DNA of 64,000 nt, from contig JALGZR010000003.1 in NCBI GenBank assembly GCA_025774805.1, forward strand, positions 1 to 64,000, written 5' to 3'. Of this stretch, positions 46,501-53,262 are shown piece by piece. The notes under the pieces were generated by a model. It was not told the origin of the DNA. It made no database searches and saw nothing but the letters and a program-made list of their open reading frames with translations. Source of the stretch: a bacterium. GTDB lineage: Bacteria > ARS69. How positions within the stretch are numbered: position 1 is the stretch's first letter; each line of letters starts with the position of its first letter. A program made the translations under genes and the position numbers.

Positions 46501-48704
46501 GAATGGCGTCCGAGCTCGAGGACCCGCTGGTCTCCGTCGGGCATCACTCTCTCCGGGGGCTGATCGAACTCTCTTCGGGGCGCTCATCGGAGGCGGGACG
46601 GACCGCGATGCAGTGTCTCGACTCGGCGCGGCGCATCGACTACCGGTGGGGAATCGCCAAGAGCCTTTTCCTTCTCGGTCGGGCGGCGGGTGAGGAGAAG
46701 AACACGAACCGGGCGCTCGAGCATCTCGACGACGCCCGGAGGGTGGCGACCGACTCGAGCCAGGCGGTGCTGGAGCTCCACATCGAGTTGGCGCGGGCGG
46801 AGATCCTCGCGCACCGGGGCGATTCGCAGGAAGCCCATCGCGTCCTCGCCCGGTGCCAGACTCTGTTGGAGCCTGCCGAGTCCCTCTTCTGGAACGCGCT
46901 CCTCGCTCTGACGACCGGGAAAGTCCGCGCGCGTCTGGGGACTGCCGAGAAGGCGTGTCAATCCCTCACGGATGCCTATGACGCGTTTGCCAAGCTCGGG
47001 GCGGAGCACCTGCGGGCGGAGACGCTCTCGCTTCTCGCCGGTCTCCGCGCGGACATGGGAAACGTGAGCGCCGCCCGGGCGGCCTGGCGCCAGGCCCGCG
47101 TTCTCCTCGAGCATTTGGACCTACCGCTCCCGACGCCGCCGATTCCGGACGACCTCGAGGGGCGGGCCAGTTCGGCCCCGACGGTGCAACGGGTTCTCGA
47201 GGCGGCGACCTCCGTCTCCCGGGAGGTCACGACGGCTCAGAGCGTCGACTCGGCCCTGGAGCGAATCCTCGACGTCGCCATCACCCATCTCGGCGCCGAG
47301 CGCGGGGTCATCGCCCTCGAGGGCGAAGGGAGCCGCGAGCTGAAGGTCCGATTCGCCCGGAACATGGATCCCGATCCGTTCCTCGACAGTCTGGAGGTCA
47401 GTCGATCCGCCATCTCCCGGGTCGGGAAGGAGGGAGAGGCGATCCACTCCCGGGACGCCCTCGCGGATCCCCTCCTCGGTCTCAAGGAGAGCGTGCAGAG
47501 AAGCCGCATCCGGTCCCTGGTCTCCGTCCCGATCCGCTGGGGGGATCGCGTTCTCGGCGCCATCTACATGGATCACCGGGAGCTCACGGATCTCTTCGGT
47601 CGGGAAGAGCGGCTCTTCCTCCAGTTCATCGCCGACATGGCCGCGATCGGGATTCGCAACGCCCAGCGGTTCGAGTTCGCCCAGGAACAGGTCCACATCC
47701 TGCGCGGCGAGCTGCAGGAGGAGACGCTCCACTTCCCGGGAACGGTCATCGGTCGCAGCAAGCGCATGCGGAGTCTGATTCACAGAGGCATCCGGGCCGC
47801 CAAGGCGGGAAAGGTCATCCTGCTCACGGGACCGAGCGGCGCCGGTAAGGACCACTTGGCCAAGGTGCTTCACGACGCGTCGGGGAGGACGGGCGATTTC
47901 GTGAACTGCCCTCTTCCCACGCTCTCCGAGACTCTGATCGAGAGCGAGCTCTTCGGCATCGCCCGAGGAACCGCGACGCAGGTCGAGCCCCGACCCGGCT
48001 TCGCCGAGGTGGCCAGGGGCGGGACCCTGTTCCTCAACGAGATCGGAGACCTTCCGTTGGGCCTGCAACCCATCCTCCTGAGCTTTCTGGAGAACCGGAC
48101 CTTCCGCAGAGTCGGGGGGCGGGAGTTGCTCGAGCTCGACGGCCTCATCATCTGCGCGACGAACCTGGACCTCGCCCGGCGGACGGCCGAGAGAGCCTTC
48201 CGGGAGGATCTCTACTACCGCCTGATGGAGTGCGTGCTGGAGGTTCCCCCTCTTCGCGAGCGATCCGAGGACATCCCCGAGCTCGTGGATCTCCTGCTCC
48301 GCGATCTGGAGCGAAGCGCCGGACGGGAAGGCCTCATCGTGAGTCGCCGGGCCATGGATATCCTGATGGAGTGCCCTTGGGACGGGAATATCCGGGAACT
48401 GAAAAGCTGTCTCGGGCGCGCGGTCGACAGCTGCCCCTCGGGGATCATCGACCCGCAGCACTTGGAGAGTCCGAGCTTGCAGACGACGCGGCACCCCGTG
48501 GCCGTCGTCGATACGAGAGACGTGCGGGAGGAGATGGAGGGGGTCGAGATCCGCCGGATCCACGAGGCCATGCGGAAGACGGGCGGGATCATCACCCGTT
48601 CCGCCGAGCTGCTTGGCCTCACGGAGGCGGCCCTGAGACGGCGGATCAAGAGGTACCACCTCGAGCACCTGGTGTTGCACCGGAAACCCCGTGCGAAGAA
48701 ATAA
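43509..48704 (+). CDS. Multidomain regulator: Ser/Thr kinase, STAND-like ATPase, TPR, GAF, NtrC-type AAA+, Fis-type HTH
   Basis: 1,731 residues, no membrane helix. Kinase at about 8-285: IGGGGSGEVFRA loop, VALKL Lys, HGDLKPEN and ADFG, so likely active although HRD is HGD. P-loop ATPase near 318-325 (EAGVGKTRLVEE) with FLFDSLDRADLD. TPR-like helices about 620-1180. GAF about 1230-1390 (HLGAERGVIALEG, DRVLGAIYMDHREL). AAA+ about 1410-1645: Walker A GPSGAGKD (Lys 1447), ELFG, Walker B LFLNEIGD, and FREDLYYRL with the PPLRER end. GAFTGA is replaced by GTATQV (1487-1492) and the Walker B Asp by Asn1510. A Fis-like HTH (about 1680-1725) ends it. GTG at 43509 has GGGGAAG upstream; GTG at 43443 is the alternative. 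It probably senses cell state through the kinase and GAF parts and acts on the sites immediately downstream. Confidence 0.88.
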   Translation: MRTVAIPGWDLEERIGGGGSGEVFRARHRESGEVVALKLGHPCPRSSPEDFAFKLEYSLHSRLRHPHIVRARQFGEIDGDRRYYTMEFVEAVPLTDLFRDTGLEAAAEIALALLAALEYAHSQRILHGDLKPENVLVSVDSAGRPDRILLADFGHARRPGLGTQSEIRGSLAYLAPEQMAGWPLDGRSDLYSLGVTLFEATSGRLPYPVSTPEELLRAYAEFRPPSVLELVPDLDSRWASLVDSLISRNRENRPPSAAAAYRKVAEILERDPDLADVTEETERLLAPTLLHVGRREALDTLARLLRDPGPIRTVVIQGEAGVGKTRLVEEFAQTVELEGGLVRRSDAAEGAAAGFRVLRQVWNEGEVVDLAGPEEVERKESRRPGASARPGSKIRAAELGRLADRFFEGEESRTRERIFLFDSLDRADLDSLAFLGALQGRIAGSRVLLCLVTRTPGEESLHRFLDERFTHTVRLEPLGKDDVATFLAAHLGAGTDDSGTGLPPLDEEEMAELVGWMSRNTGGNPRRMELALRGLVREGHLQRLGPAWRLEARSLPSSMLRRDGSERELERLDGVSMETRSFLETASVAGPEFDVSDVAAWAELDPPTSVDSLAESLLAGVLAADPGGSSRVRFRDPEFARALRESLTEERSRELHLRLAEYLSAPEREEGAAADLAFHLERAGERARAREAYVRAAIRDRDRGAHLEAARHFRKAWELHSARERRKIPEFASDWILALHTNAHFDEAVETIEEILGEAKSGEASRPASASLLLWKGICLAAAGRREEGLECLRALLETGPKIEDPLLEARALLEHGWLRYLVHRDKDARAALVRAREIGLREGDPYTAGTAELRLGILCWRGDDPVTALEWHARAHDHLVEAEGDDLLPAVWGNQAICHWTLLETRKAVRSHRRAAEGFLRLHRRAEATRSYQNLAFVLIEMGHWEEAEETLTTAEHLFRSLRGPREASYFEYCRARLALHRGRYREALDRVDLAIGMASELEDPLVSVGHHSLRGLIELSSGRSSEAGRTAMQCLDSARRIDYRWGIAKSLFLLGRAAGEEKNTNRALEHLDDARRVATDSSQAVLELHIELARAEILAHRGDSQEAHRVLARCQTLLEPAESLFWNALLALTTGKVRARLGTAEKACQSLTDAYDAFAKLGAEHLRAETLSLLAGLRADMGNVSAARAAWRQARVLLEHLDLPLPTPPIPDDLEGRASSAPTVQRVLEAATSVSREVTTAQSVDSALERILDVAITHLGAERGVIALEGEGSRELKVRFARNMDPDPFLDSLEVSRSAISRVGKEGEAIHSRDALADPLLGLKESVQRSRIRSLVSVPIRWGDRVLGAIYMDHRELTDLFGREERLFLQFIADMAAIGIRNAQRFEFAQEQVHILRGELQEETLHFPGTVIGRSKRMRSLIHRGIRAAKAGKVILLTGPSGAGKDHLAKVLHDASGRTGDFVNCPLPTLSETLIESELFGIARGTATQVEPRPGFAEVARGGTLFLNEIGDLPLGLQPILLSFLENRTFRRVGGRELLELDGLIICATNLDLARRTAERAFREDLYYRLMECVLEVPPLRERSEDIPELVDLLLRDLERSAGREGLIVSRRAMDILMECPWDGNIRELKSCLGRAVDSCPSGIIDPQHLESPSLQTTRHPVAVVDTRDVREEMEGVEIRRIHEAMRKTGGIITRSAELLGLTEAALRRRIKRYHLEHLVLHRKPRAKK

Positions 48705-48712
48705 GTTAGGGC

Positions 48713-48732
48713 ATTCGGCGTTCCCGTCGAAT
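48713..48732. promoter_or_regulatory. Imperfect 20-bp palindrome, candidate activator site 1
   Basis: ATTCGGCG-TTCC-CGTCGAAT: seven of eight arm positions pair. It begins 9 bp after the regulator's stop codon, and its centre lies about 281 bp upstream of the predicted sigma-54 start point. Confidence 0.55.
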
Positions 48733-48733
48733 G

Positions 48734-48753
48734 GTTCGCCGAAATCGTCGAAT
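48734..48753. promoter_or_regulatory. Imperfect 20-bp palindrome, candidate activator site 2
   Basis: GTTCGCCGA-AA-TCGTCGAAT: seven of nine arm positions pair. Its centre is 21 bp from that of site 1, which would place both on the same face of the helix. Confidence 0.55.
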
Positions 48754-48833
48754 GACCGACGGGAACGGCCTGCGCTCTCCAGGTAGGTAGGAGCCCCGCA
48801 ACTCGGCAGGGGCCTTCTGGAGGGCGTTTGCCG

Positions 48834-48853
48834 ATTCGACGAAATCGTCGAAT
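48834..48853. promoter_or_regulatory. Perfect 20-bp palindrome, candidate activator site 3
   Basis: ATTCGACGA-AA-TCGTCGAAT: both nine-base arms are perfectly complementary. It lies exactly 100 bp from site 2 and about 160 bp upstream of the predicted transcription start, a normal distance for a sigma-54 enhancer. Confidence 0.65.
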
Positions 48854-48979
48854 GGCGCAGGCGAAGCCCCGGCGGGTTCATCTCCTCCGCCCGTCGCCTT
48901 CCCCGCGCCGGTCGTAACGGACGATTCGACAGGGCCTTGGACCGGCCGGGCCCGGAGAGGGGGGAACGTGTCTCCAAGA

Positions 48980-48993
48980 GGCACGCGTTTTGC
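48980..48993 (+). promoter_or_regulatory. Sigma-54 (-24/-12) promoter for the secreted peptide gene
   Basis: GGCACG-CGTT-TTGC matches the sigma-54 core (TGGCACG-N4-TTGCA) at every position of the GGCACG and TTGC boxes, with the required 10 bp between GG and GC. The expected transcription start is about 49004, giving a ~73-nt leader before the ATG at 49077. Confidence 0.65.
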
Positions 48994-49076
48994 GATCCAT
49001 AACCATCAGCCCCGGGTGACAGCGTCGGAATGTGCCGACTCCGTCCCTTCAGGGGAACGAGGGAAGGATGACCGTC

Positions 49077-49325
49077 ATGAAGCACAAGCCCTTGTTGAAG
49101 CTCGCAACTCTGCTCCTGGCTCTAGGACTTGCGATCCAACTCGGTGGGGTACCCGCCCTGGCAGGCACTACCGCGGACCCGACCGGAGGTGGTCAGGATC
49201 CTCCTTACCCTCCCGCCCCTCCTGGCGAAGGAGACGAGAGCGTGCCGATCGAGACCGACTCGATGGACGGCGGCGACGTCATCGCGGGAATGGTGGGGGT
49301 TCTGATCCAGATCACCCGACTCTGA
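49077..49325 (+). CDS. Small secreted peptide precursor downstream of a sigma-54 promoter
   Basis: 82 residues. Residues 1-28 form a good Sec signal peptide (KHKPLLKLATLLLALGLAIQ, then VPALA as cleavage site). The mature ~53 residues are Gly/Pro/Asp-rich (GGGQDPPYPPAPPGEGDES) and end in a short hydrophobic segment (IAGMVGVLIQITRL). There is no cysteine. GGAAGG lies 9 nt upstream of this ATG; the ATG at 49068 is too close to it. No homologue is recognised. The position directly after the giant regulator, behind palindromes and a sigma-54 promoter, suggests a regulated export product such as a signal, toxin-like peptide or envelope factor. Confidence 0.65.
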   Translation: MKHKPLLKLATLLLALGLAIQLGGVPALAGTTADPTGGGQDPPYPPAPPGEGDESVPIETDSMDGGDVIAGMVGVLIQITRL

Positions 49326-49406
49326 TCCGACCCGTCGCCGGGGTGACACGTGGGGGAGGTCGGTGGGCCGATGTCCCCGAGGGAGCTCACCACAAGGGGG
49401 AAGGCG

Positions 49407-50255
49407 ATGCTCGATCTGAACGTGGTTGTCGAGAACATCTACGATCTGGAGCCCCTTCCTCCCAGCGTTCCCGTCCTCGCGGCGCTCGTCGAGCACGAGG
49501 ATTCCGATCTCGGAGAGATCGCCGACGTCATCTCCCTCGATCCCCCGCTGACGGCGAAGCTGCTGCGCGCGGCCAACTCGGCGGCGAACGCTGCGCGCTC
49601 TCCCATCACGTCGGTCCGGGGCGCGGTCGTCCGTATGGGGCTCGACGTGACGCTGTCGCTCGCGGTGGGGGCGGTGGCCCACCCTCGGCTGAACCGGTCG
49701 CTCCCGCAGTACGGCTATTCCGAGGGGCAGCTCTGGAACCATTCCGTGGCCGCATCCCTGGCGGCCGAGCTCGTCGCGAAGCGGTGCGAGGCCCCGTCCG
49801 GATCCGTGGCCGCCGCCCTTCTGCACGATATCGGCAAGCTGATCATCTCGCGATATCTCGAGCCCGAGATCCTGGAGCGCCTGGCCCGAGTTCGGGAGGA
49901 GCAGGGCTGCAGCCCGTGCGAGGCCGAGGGAGAGGTCCTCGGGGTCCACTCGGGAGAGGTGGGAGGACTGCTCGCCCAGCACTGGAAGCTCCCGGAGACC
50001 ATCGTCCAGGGCATCACCCACCATGACAATCCGAACGAGGCGGAGTCCCTCTCCGCCGACGTCGTGCACATGGCGAATCTCGTGGCGATCGGGGTGGGCG
50101 CCGGTCTCGGGGACGAAGAGGAGGGCCTTCGACCCCAGGTCTGGTCCCTGGAGCGCTTGGGGTTGGTGCCGTCCGTGTTCGAGGTCCTCCGCGAGGACAC
50201 GACCGCGAATCTCGAGAAGGTGCTCGAGACCTACGCCGCCTGCCAGTCGGCCTAG
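49407..50255 (+). CDS. HDOD-domain signalling protein
   Basis: 282 residues. The HDOD domain covers most of the protein: LPPSVPVLAALVEHEDSDLG, ADVISLDPPLTAKLLRAANS and the VRGAVVRMGLDVTLSLAVGA block. The later HD-like motif AAALLHDIGKLIIS keeps the His-Asp pair, and VHSGEVGGLLAQHWKLPETI follows. HDOD proteins act in signal transduction, often with c-di-GMP or two-component systems; catalytic activity is usually lacking. ATG at 49407 follows AAGGGGGAAGG. It lies 81 bp after the secreted peptide gene on the same strand, so it could be read from the same sigma-54 promoter. Confidence 0.88.
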   Translation: MLDLNVVVENIYDLEPLPPSVPVLAALVEHEDSDLGEIADVISLDPPLTAKLLRAANSAANAARSPITSVRGAVVRMGLDVTLSLAVGAVAHPRLNRSLPQYGYSEGQLWNHSVAASLAAELVAKRCEAPSGSVAAALLHDIGKLIISRYLEPEILERLARVREEQGCSPCEAEGEVLGVHSGEVGGLLAQHWKLPETIVQGITHHDNPNEAESLSADVVHMANLVAIGVGAGLGDEEEGLRPQVWSLERLGLVPSVFEVLREDTTANLEKVLETYAACQSA

Positions 50256-50547
50256 GCCGTTCTGCCGCGGGTCCCGGACCTCACAGATCCTGCACGCCCG
50301 AATCCTGTCTAAATGCTAGTTTTTCTCTCAGGAAGGCAGCTCCCCTCCCTCCGAAGGTGACTTGCAGCGCCCCCCTGCCTGCATTCCTCTCCAGGCTCGT
50401 CGCGAGGCCGTGGATCGCCGTGTCTGGCTCCTTCGCGCCGTGCGTTCAGGGCCCCGATGTGGTATGTCATTCTGGCCGCGCTGCCCCCGGAGGACGGGGG
50501 GCTCGAAACGCGTCCCCCCGGACGAACACCACGAAGGAGAACGGAAG
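50256..50547. other. Intergenic region upstream of DUF4332 gene, 292 bp
   Basis: Contains a short T-rich run (about 50318-50328, TAGTTTTTCTCTC), the only AT-rich spot, which may mark a promoter or a terminator for the HDOD gene. Nothing else was identified. Confidence 0.35.
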
Positions 50548-50955
50548 ATGGCGTACAAGATCGACGAGATCGAGGGCATCGGTCCCGCGTACAGGGAGAA
50601 GCTCTCCGTGGCCAAGATCGCGACGACCGATGACCTGTTGAACCTTTGCTCCAAGCCATCCGGCCGTAAGGAAGTTGCCGAGAAGACCGGTCTGAGCCAG
50701 ACGCACTTGCTCAAGTGGTCCAATCTCGCCGATCTCATGCGGGTTTCCGGCCTCGGTCCTCAGTATTCCGAGCTACTCGAGGCATCCGGTGTCGATACGA
50801 TCAAGGAGCTCCGGAACCGGAACGCCGAGAACCTCGCGGAGAAGATGAAAGAGGTCAACGAGGCGAAGAACCTCGCCAAGGCCACCCCGTCGGCGACGGT
50901 CGTTCAGGGATGGATCGATGCGGCCAAGAAGCTGGAGCCGATGATCAGTTACTGA
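50548..50955 (+). CDS. DUF4332 helix-hairpin-helix protein
   Basis: 135 residues, cytosolic. DUF4332 pattern with two helix-hairpin-helix-like repeats: IDEIEGIGPAYREKLSVAKI (first) and LMRVSGLGPQYSELLEASGV (second), each followed by LLNLCSKPSGRKEV or ELRNRNAENLAEKM. These domains resemble non-specific DNA- or protein-binding HhH modules. Clear GAAGGAGAACGG ribosome binding site. Monocistronic, followed by a terminator-like stem. Confidence 0.88.
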   Translation: MAYKIDEIEGIGPAYREKLSVAKIATTDDLLNLCSKPSGRKEVAEKTGLSQTHLLKWSNLADLMRVSGLGPQYSELLEASGVDTIKELRNRNAENLAEKMKEVNEAKNLAKATPSATVVQGWIDAAKKLEPMISY

Positions 50956-50988
50956 TCCGCCCCCCATTGACGAAGCCGCCACGGAGAC

Positions 50989-51022
50989 ACGGCCCTCGCT
51001 CCCGATCTCGAGCGGAGGCCGT
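50989..51022 (+). terminator. Terminator-like stem after DUF4332 gene
   Basis: Thirteen-base arms ACGGCCCTCGCTC and GAGCGGAGGCCGT with two mismatches and an eight-base loop, followed by TCTCTTG. It sits 34 bp after the stop codon and faces the end of the convergent channel-like gene. Confidence 0.5.
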
Positions 51023-51144
51023 TCTCTTGCCTGCGTCGCTCACCGGCCTCTGCCGGGGCGACCCTTTTTCGGCGGGAAGACCGACCGGCCGCGCACGGAG
51101 GAGTATCCACCCGTCCGCGGCCGGCGAGTCCGATTCGCCCGCCG

Positions 51145-52668
51145 TCAGTCGTCGCCTCTCCCGGAGGCTCCCGCAGACCCCGAGGAACCGAGCCACGACC
51201 GCAGCTGCTGGGCGGCGAGGTCCCGGCCGCCGATGCCGAAGGCGATCGCGGCGGCCACGGCGATGGCGCCGAGGAGCAGACCGAAGGCGAGGTTGATGAT
51301 GTCGTTCGCCAGACCCATCCGCCGCAGGCCGATCGCGGCGGAGAAGAGGACGATCGCCAGCCAGGCGGCCCGGGAGAGGAGGATCGACTGGTCCGATCCC
51401 GCGCTCCGCAGCGCCGAGGAAGCCAGGTTGGCGAGCCAGAAGCCGAGGGCGAAGATCAGGAGGCCGGTGAGGATTCGAGTGGCGAACGCGAGGAACTGGC
51501 CGGCGAACTCCGTCAGCATGTCGAAGCCCAGCAGACTCGAGGCCTCGATCGTGGCGAAGAGCATCACGCCCCAGAGAACGATCGTGCCGGCGATCACGGA
51601 CGGCGTGCGGCTCTCCGGCCGCGCCTCGCCTGTCTGCTTCGAGAGTCCCATCCGGACGAGGATTGCGTCGAACCCGGCGGCGTGGAGAAGGTTGACCAGG
51701 AATCCCGCGAGGATCTTCCCGATGACGAAGGCGATGATGAGGACCACACCGGCGCCGAGGATCATGGGCACCGCGTCGAACGCGGTGTAGAGCATTTCGG
51801 TGGCGGGACCCGTGATCGCGTCGATCTCGAGCGCGTTCAGGGCGGAGATCAGAACGGGCACCAGGATGAGCACGTAGACGGCGAGTCCGAGAATCCCCGA
51901 GATCGAGTGGCGGCTCTCGCTGCCGGCGATCCCGATCCGGTCCCCGAGGCGATCCACACCGGCCGCCGCCAGCAGATTCGTGACGATGCGGCGCACGATG
52001 CCGGCGACGAACCACCCGACGAACCCGATGAGTGCGCCGGCCAAGAGCTTGGGCAGGTAACCGATCACGTCGTCGAACATGTTCTGGACCGGGCGCAGAA
52101 GCCCCTCGAGCTCGAGCGCGCCGAGGATGGCGGGAAGGAAGAGGAGGAAGACGAACCAGTAGACTGCCTCCCCAACCGACTTCGCGAGGGGCACGCGCTG
52201 GTCCGGCCCGGGGTCCCCGGAGATGCGCTCGTCGATCCGAGCCGCCGACAGCGCGCCGCTCACGATCCGGCGCAGGATCGTCGCCGCCACCCAGGCGACG
52301 AGGGTGAGCACGACGGCCCCGATGATCTTCGGGAGGAACTCGAAGATCTGAAGGAGAAGACCGTTCAAGGGCGCGGTGGCCAGATTCAGGTTCAGCGCCT
52401 GAAACACGGCGATGACCACGAACAGCATGATGATGTAGAACAAGGCCCGGGAGATCCAACCCCCCACGTCGACGGCCGAGTCCCGCTCCCGCCCGGTCGC
52501 CAGCCGGGCGAGCCGATCGTCAAGCGTGGTGCGCCGGAGCGCGCTACGCACGCCCTTCGCGATGAGGGTGGCCACGAGCCATCCCACGACGAGGATCCCG
52601 AGGGCGGCCAGCAGGTTGGGCAGGGTTCCTCCGAGCTCCGCCTTCAATTGTTCCCACATCTCCAGCAT
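51145..52668 (-). CDS. Membrane protein with repeated conserved TM helices (mechanosensitive-channel-like)
   Basis: 507 residues with about 11 transmembrane helices. Four copies of one repeat unit are visible, each beginning with a Leu/Val-Pro followed by a long helix and basic exit: LPNLLAALGILVVGWLVATL, LPKIIGAVVLTLVAWVAATI, LPKLLAGALIGFVGWFVAGI and VPMILGAGVVLIIAFVIGKI. This is the 'conserved TM helix' repeat found in CmpX-type mechanosensitive-channel-family proteins. The cytosolic MscS beta-domain is missing, so gating properties may differ from MscS. GGGAGGG precedes the ATG. Monocistronic; convergent with DUF4332. Confidence 0.82.
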   Translation of the reverse strand: MLEMWEQLKAELGGTLPNLLAALGILVVGWLVATLIAKGVRSALRRTTLDDRLARLATGRERDSAVDVGGWISRALFYIIMLFVVIAVFQALNLNLATAPLNGLLLQIFEFLPKIIGAVVLTLVAWVAATILRRIVSGALSAARIDERISGDPGPDQRVPLAKSVGEAVYWFVFLLFLPAILGALELEGLLRPVQNMFDDVIGYLPKLLAGALIGFVGWFVAGIVRRIVTNLLAAAGVDRLGDRIGIAGSESRHSISGILGLAVYVLILVPVLISALNALEIDAITGPATEMLYTAFDAVPMILGAGVVLIIAFVIGKILAGFLVNLLHAAGFDAILVRMGLSKQTGEARPESRTPSVIAGTIVLWGVMLFATIEASSLLGFDMLTEFAGQFLAFATRILTGLLIFALGFWLANLASSALRSAGSDQSILLSRAAWLAIVLFSAAIGLRRMGLANDIINLAFGLLLGAIAVAAAIAFGIGGRDLAAQQLRSWLGSSGSAGASGRGDD

Positions 52669-53262
52669 GACGATCCCTCCCGGATGGGGTGAGGTTCCAC
52701 GACCGAGGCCTGTCTCACTCCCCCGACCACCGGCGAGGGCAAGAAGTCACACGGGTTCGCCTTCCCCGCCCCGTGACCGCTGGGGTCGTGCCGCCGGCGC
52801 CGTTCCCGGGCGCGAAGCGTCTTCCCGCGCCGACGCCGGTTTCCCTTGGACCGGGAGTATACGCGGATCGAATAGGAGGGACACCCCGGATTGGATGCAA
52901 CGCCGCCCCGGGGTCCGGCCCGCCTCGCCCGCCGGTCCCTCTCCAACCTCTTGGAGGGCAGCCGGTTCGGCACTTCTCCACCGACGCGGACGGGTCGCCG
53001 GACCCGCCCGCGACGACGGCCGACCTCGGCCGTTCACCCCCTTCTAAAGCAGGCCGCAAGCCCCACCGAAATCGAGGATTAGGAGGTTCGCGCCCGAAGC
53101 TCGCGCACGCCCGAATCGCCTCTTCCGAGGAGGCGTCGTCGCGGCGTGCCCGATCGTACGGGCCGAGGTGCGGCGGCACCACTTCGCCTCGGTCGCGCGG
53201 CGTGGGCGGCCGGATCGCATTTCCTGAGCGCGACACCAGAGTCGCGGTGAGAAAGCTACGGT
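52669..53262. other. Divergent intergenic region, 594 bp
   Basis: The longest gap without a recognised gene, between the channel-like gene (minus) and the hybrid kinase (plus). It ends with a CGCGAC/GTCGCG hairpin (53229-53246) 16 bp before the kinase ATG, which could affect translation. No small gene, RNA or clear promoter is recognised; frames crossing it are Arg/Pro-rich shadows. Confidence 0.4.

Larger units (their letters stand above)
48705..49076. other. Regulatory intergenic region between regulator and secreted peptide, 372 bp
   Basis: Holds three 20-bp palindromes (48713-48732, 48734-48753, 48834-48853), an extra half-site ATTCGACA at 48924 and a close match to a sigma-54 promoter (48980-48993). 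Everything points downstream, to the gene at 49077. No coding frame is evident inside it. Confidence 0.6.

Noticed and set aside
53229-53246. Hairpin before the hybrid kinase considered as a riboswitch
   Set aside because: Only one six-base stem, no conserved aptamer features.
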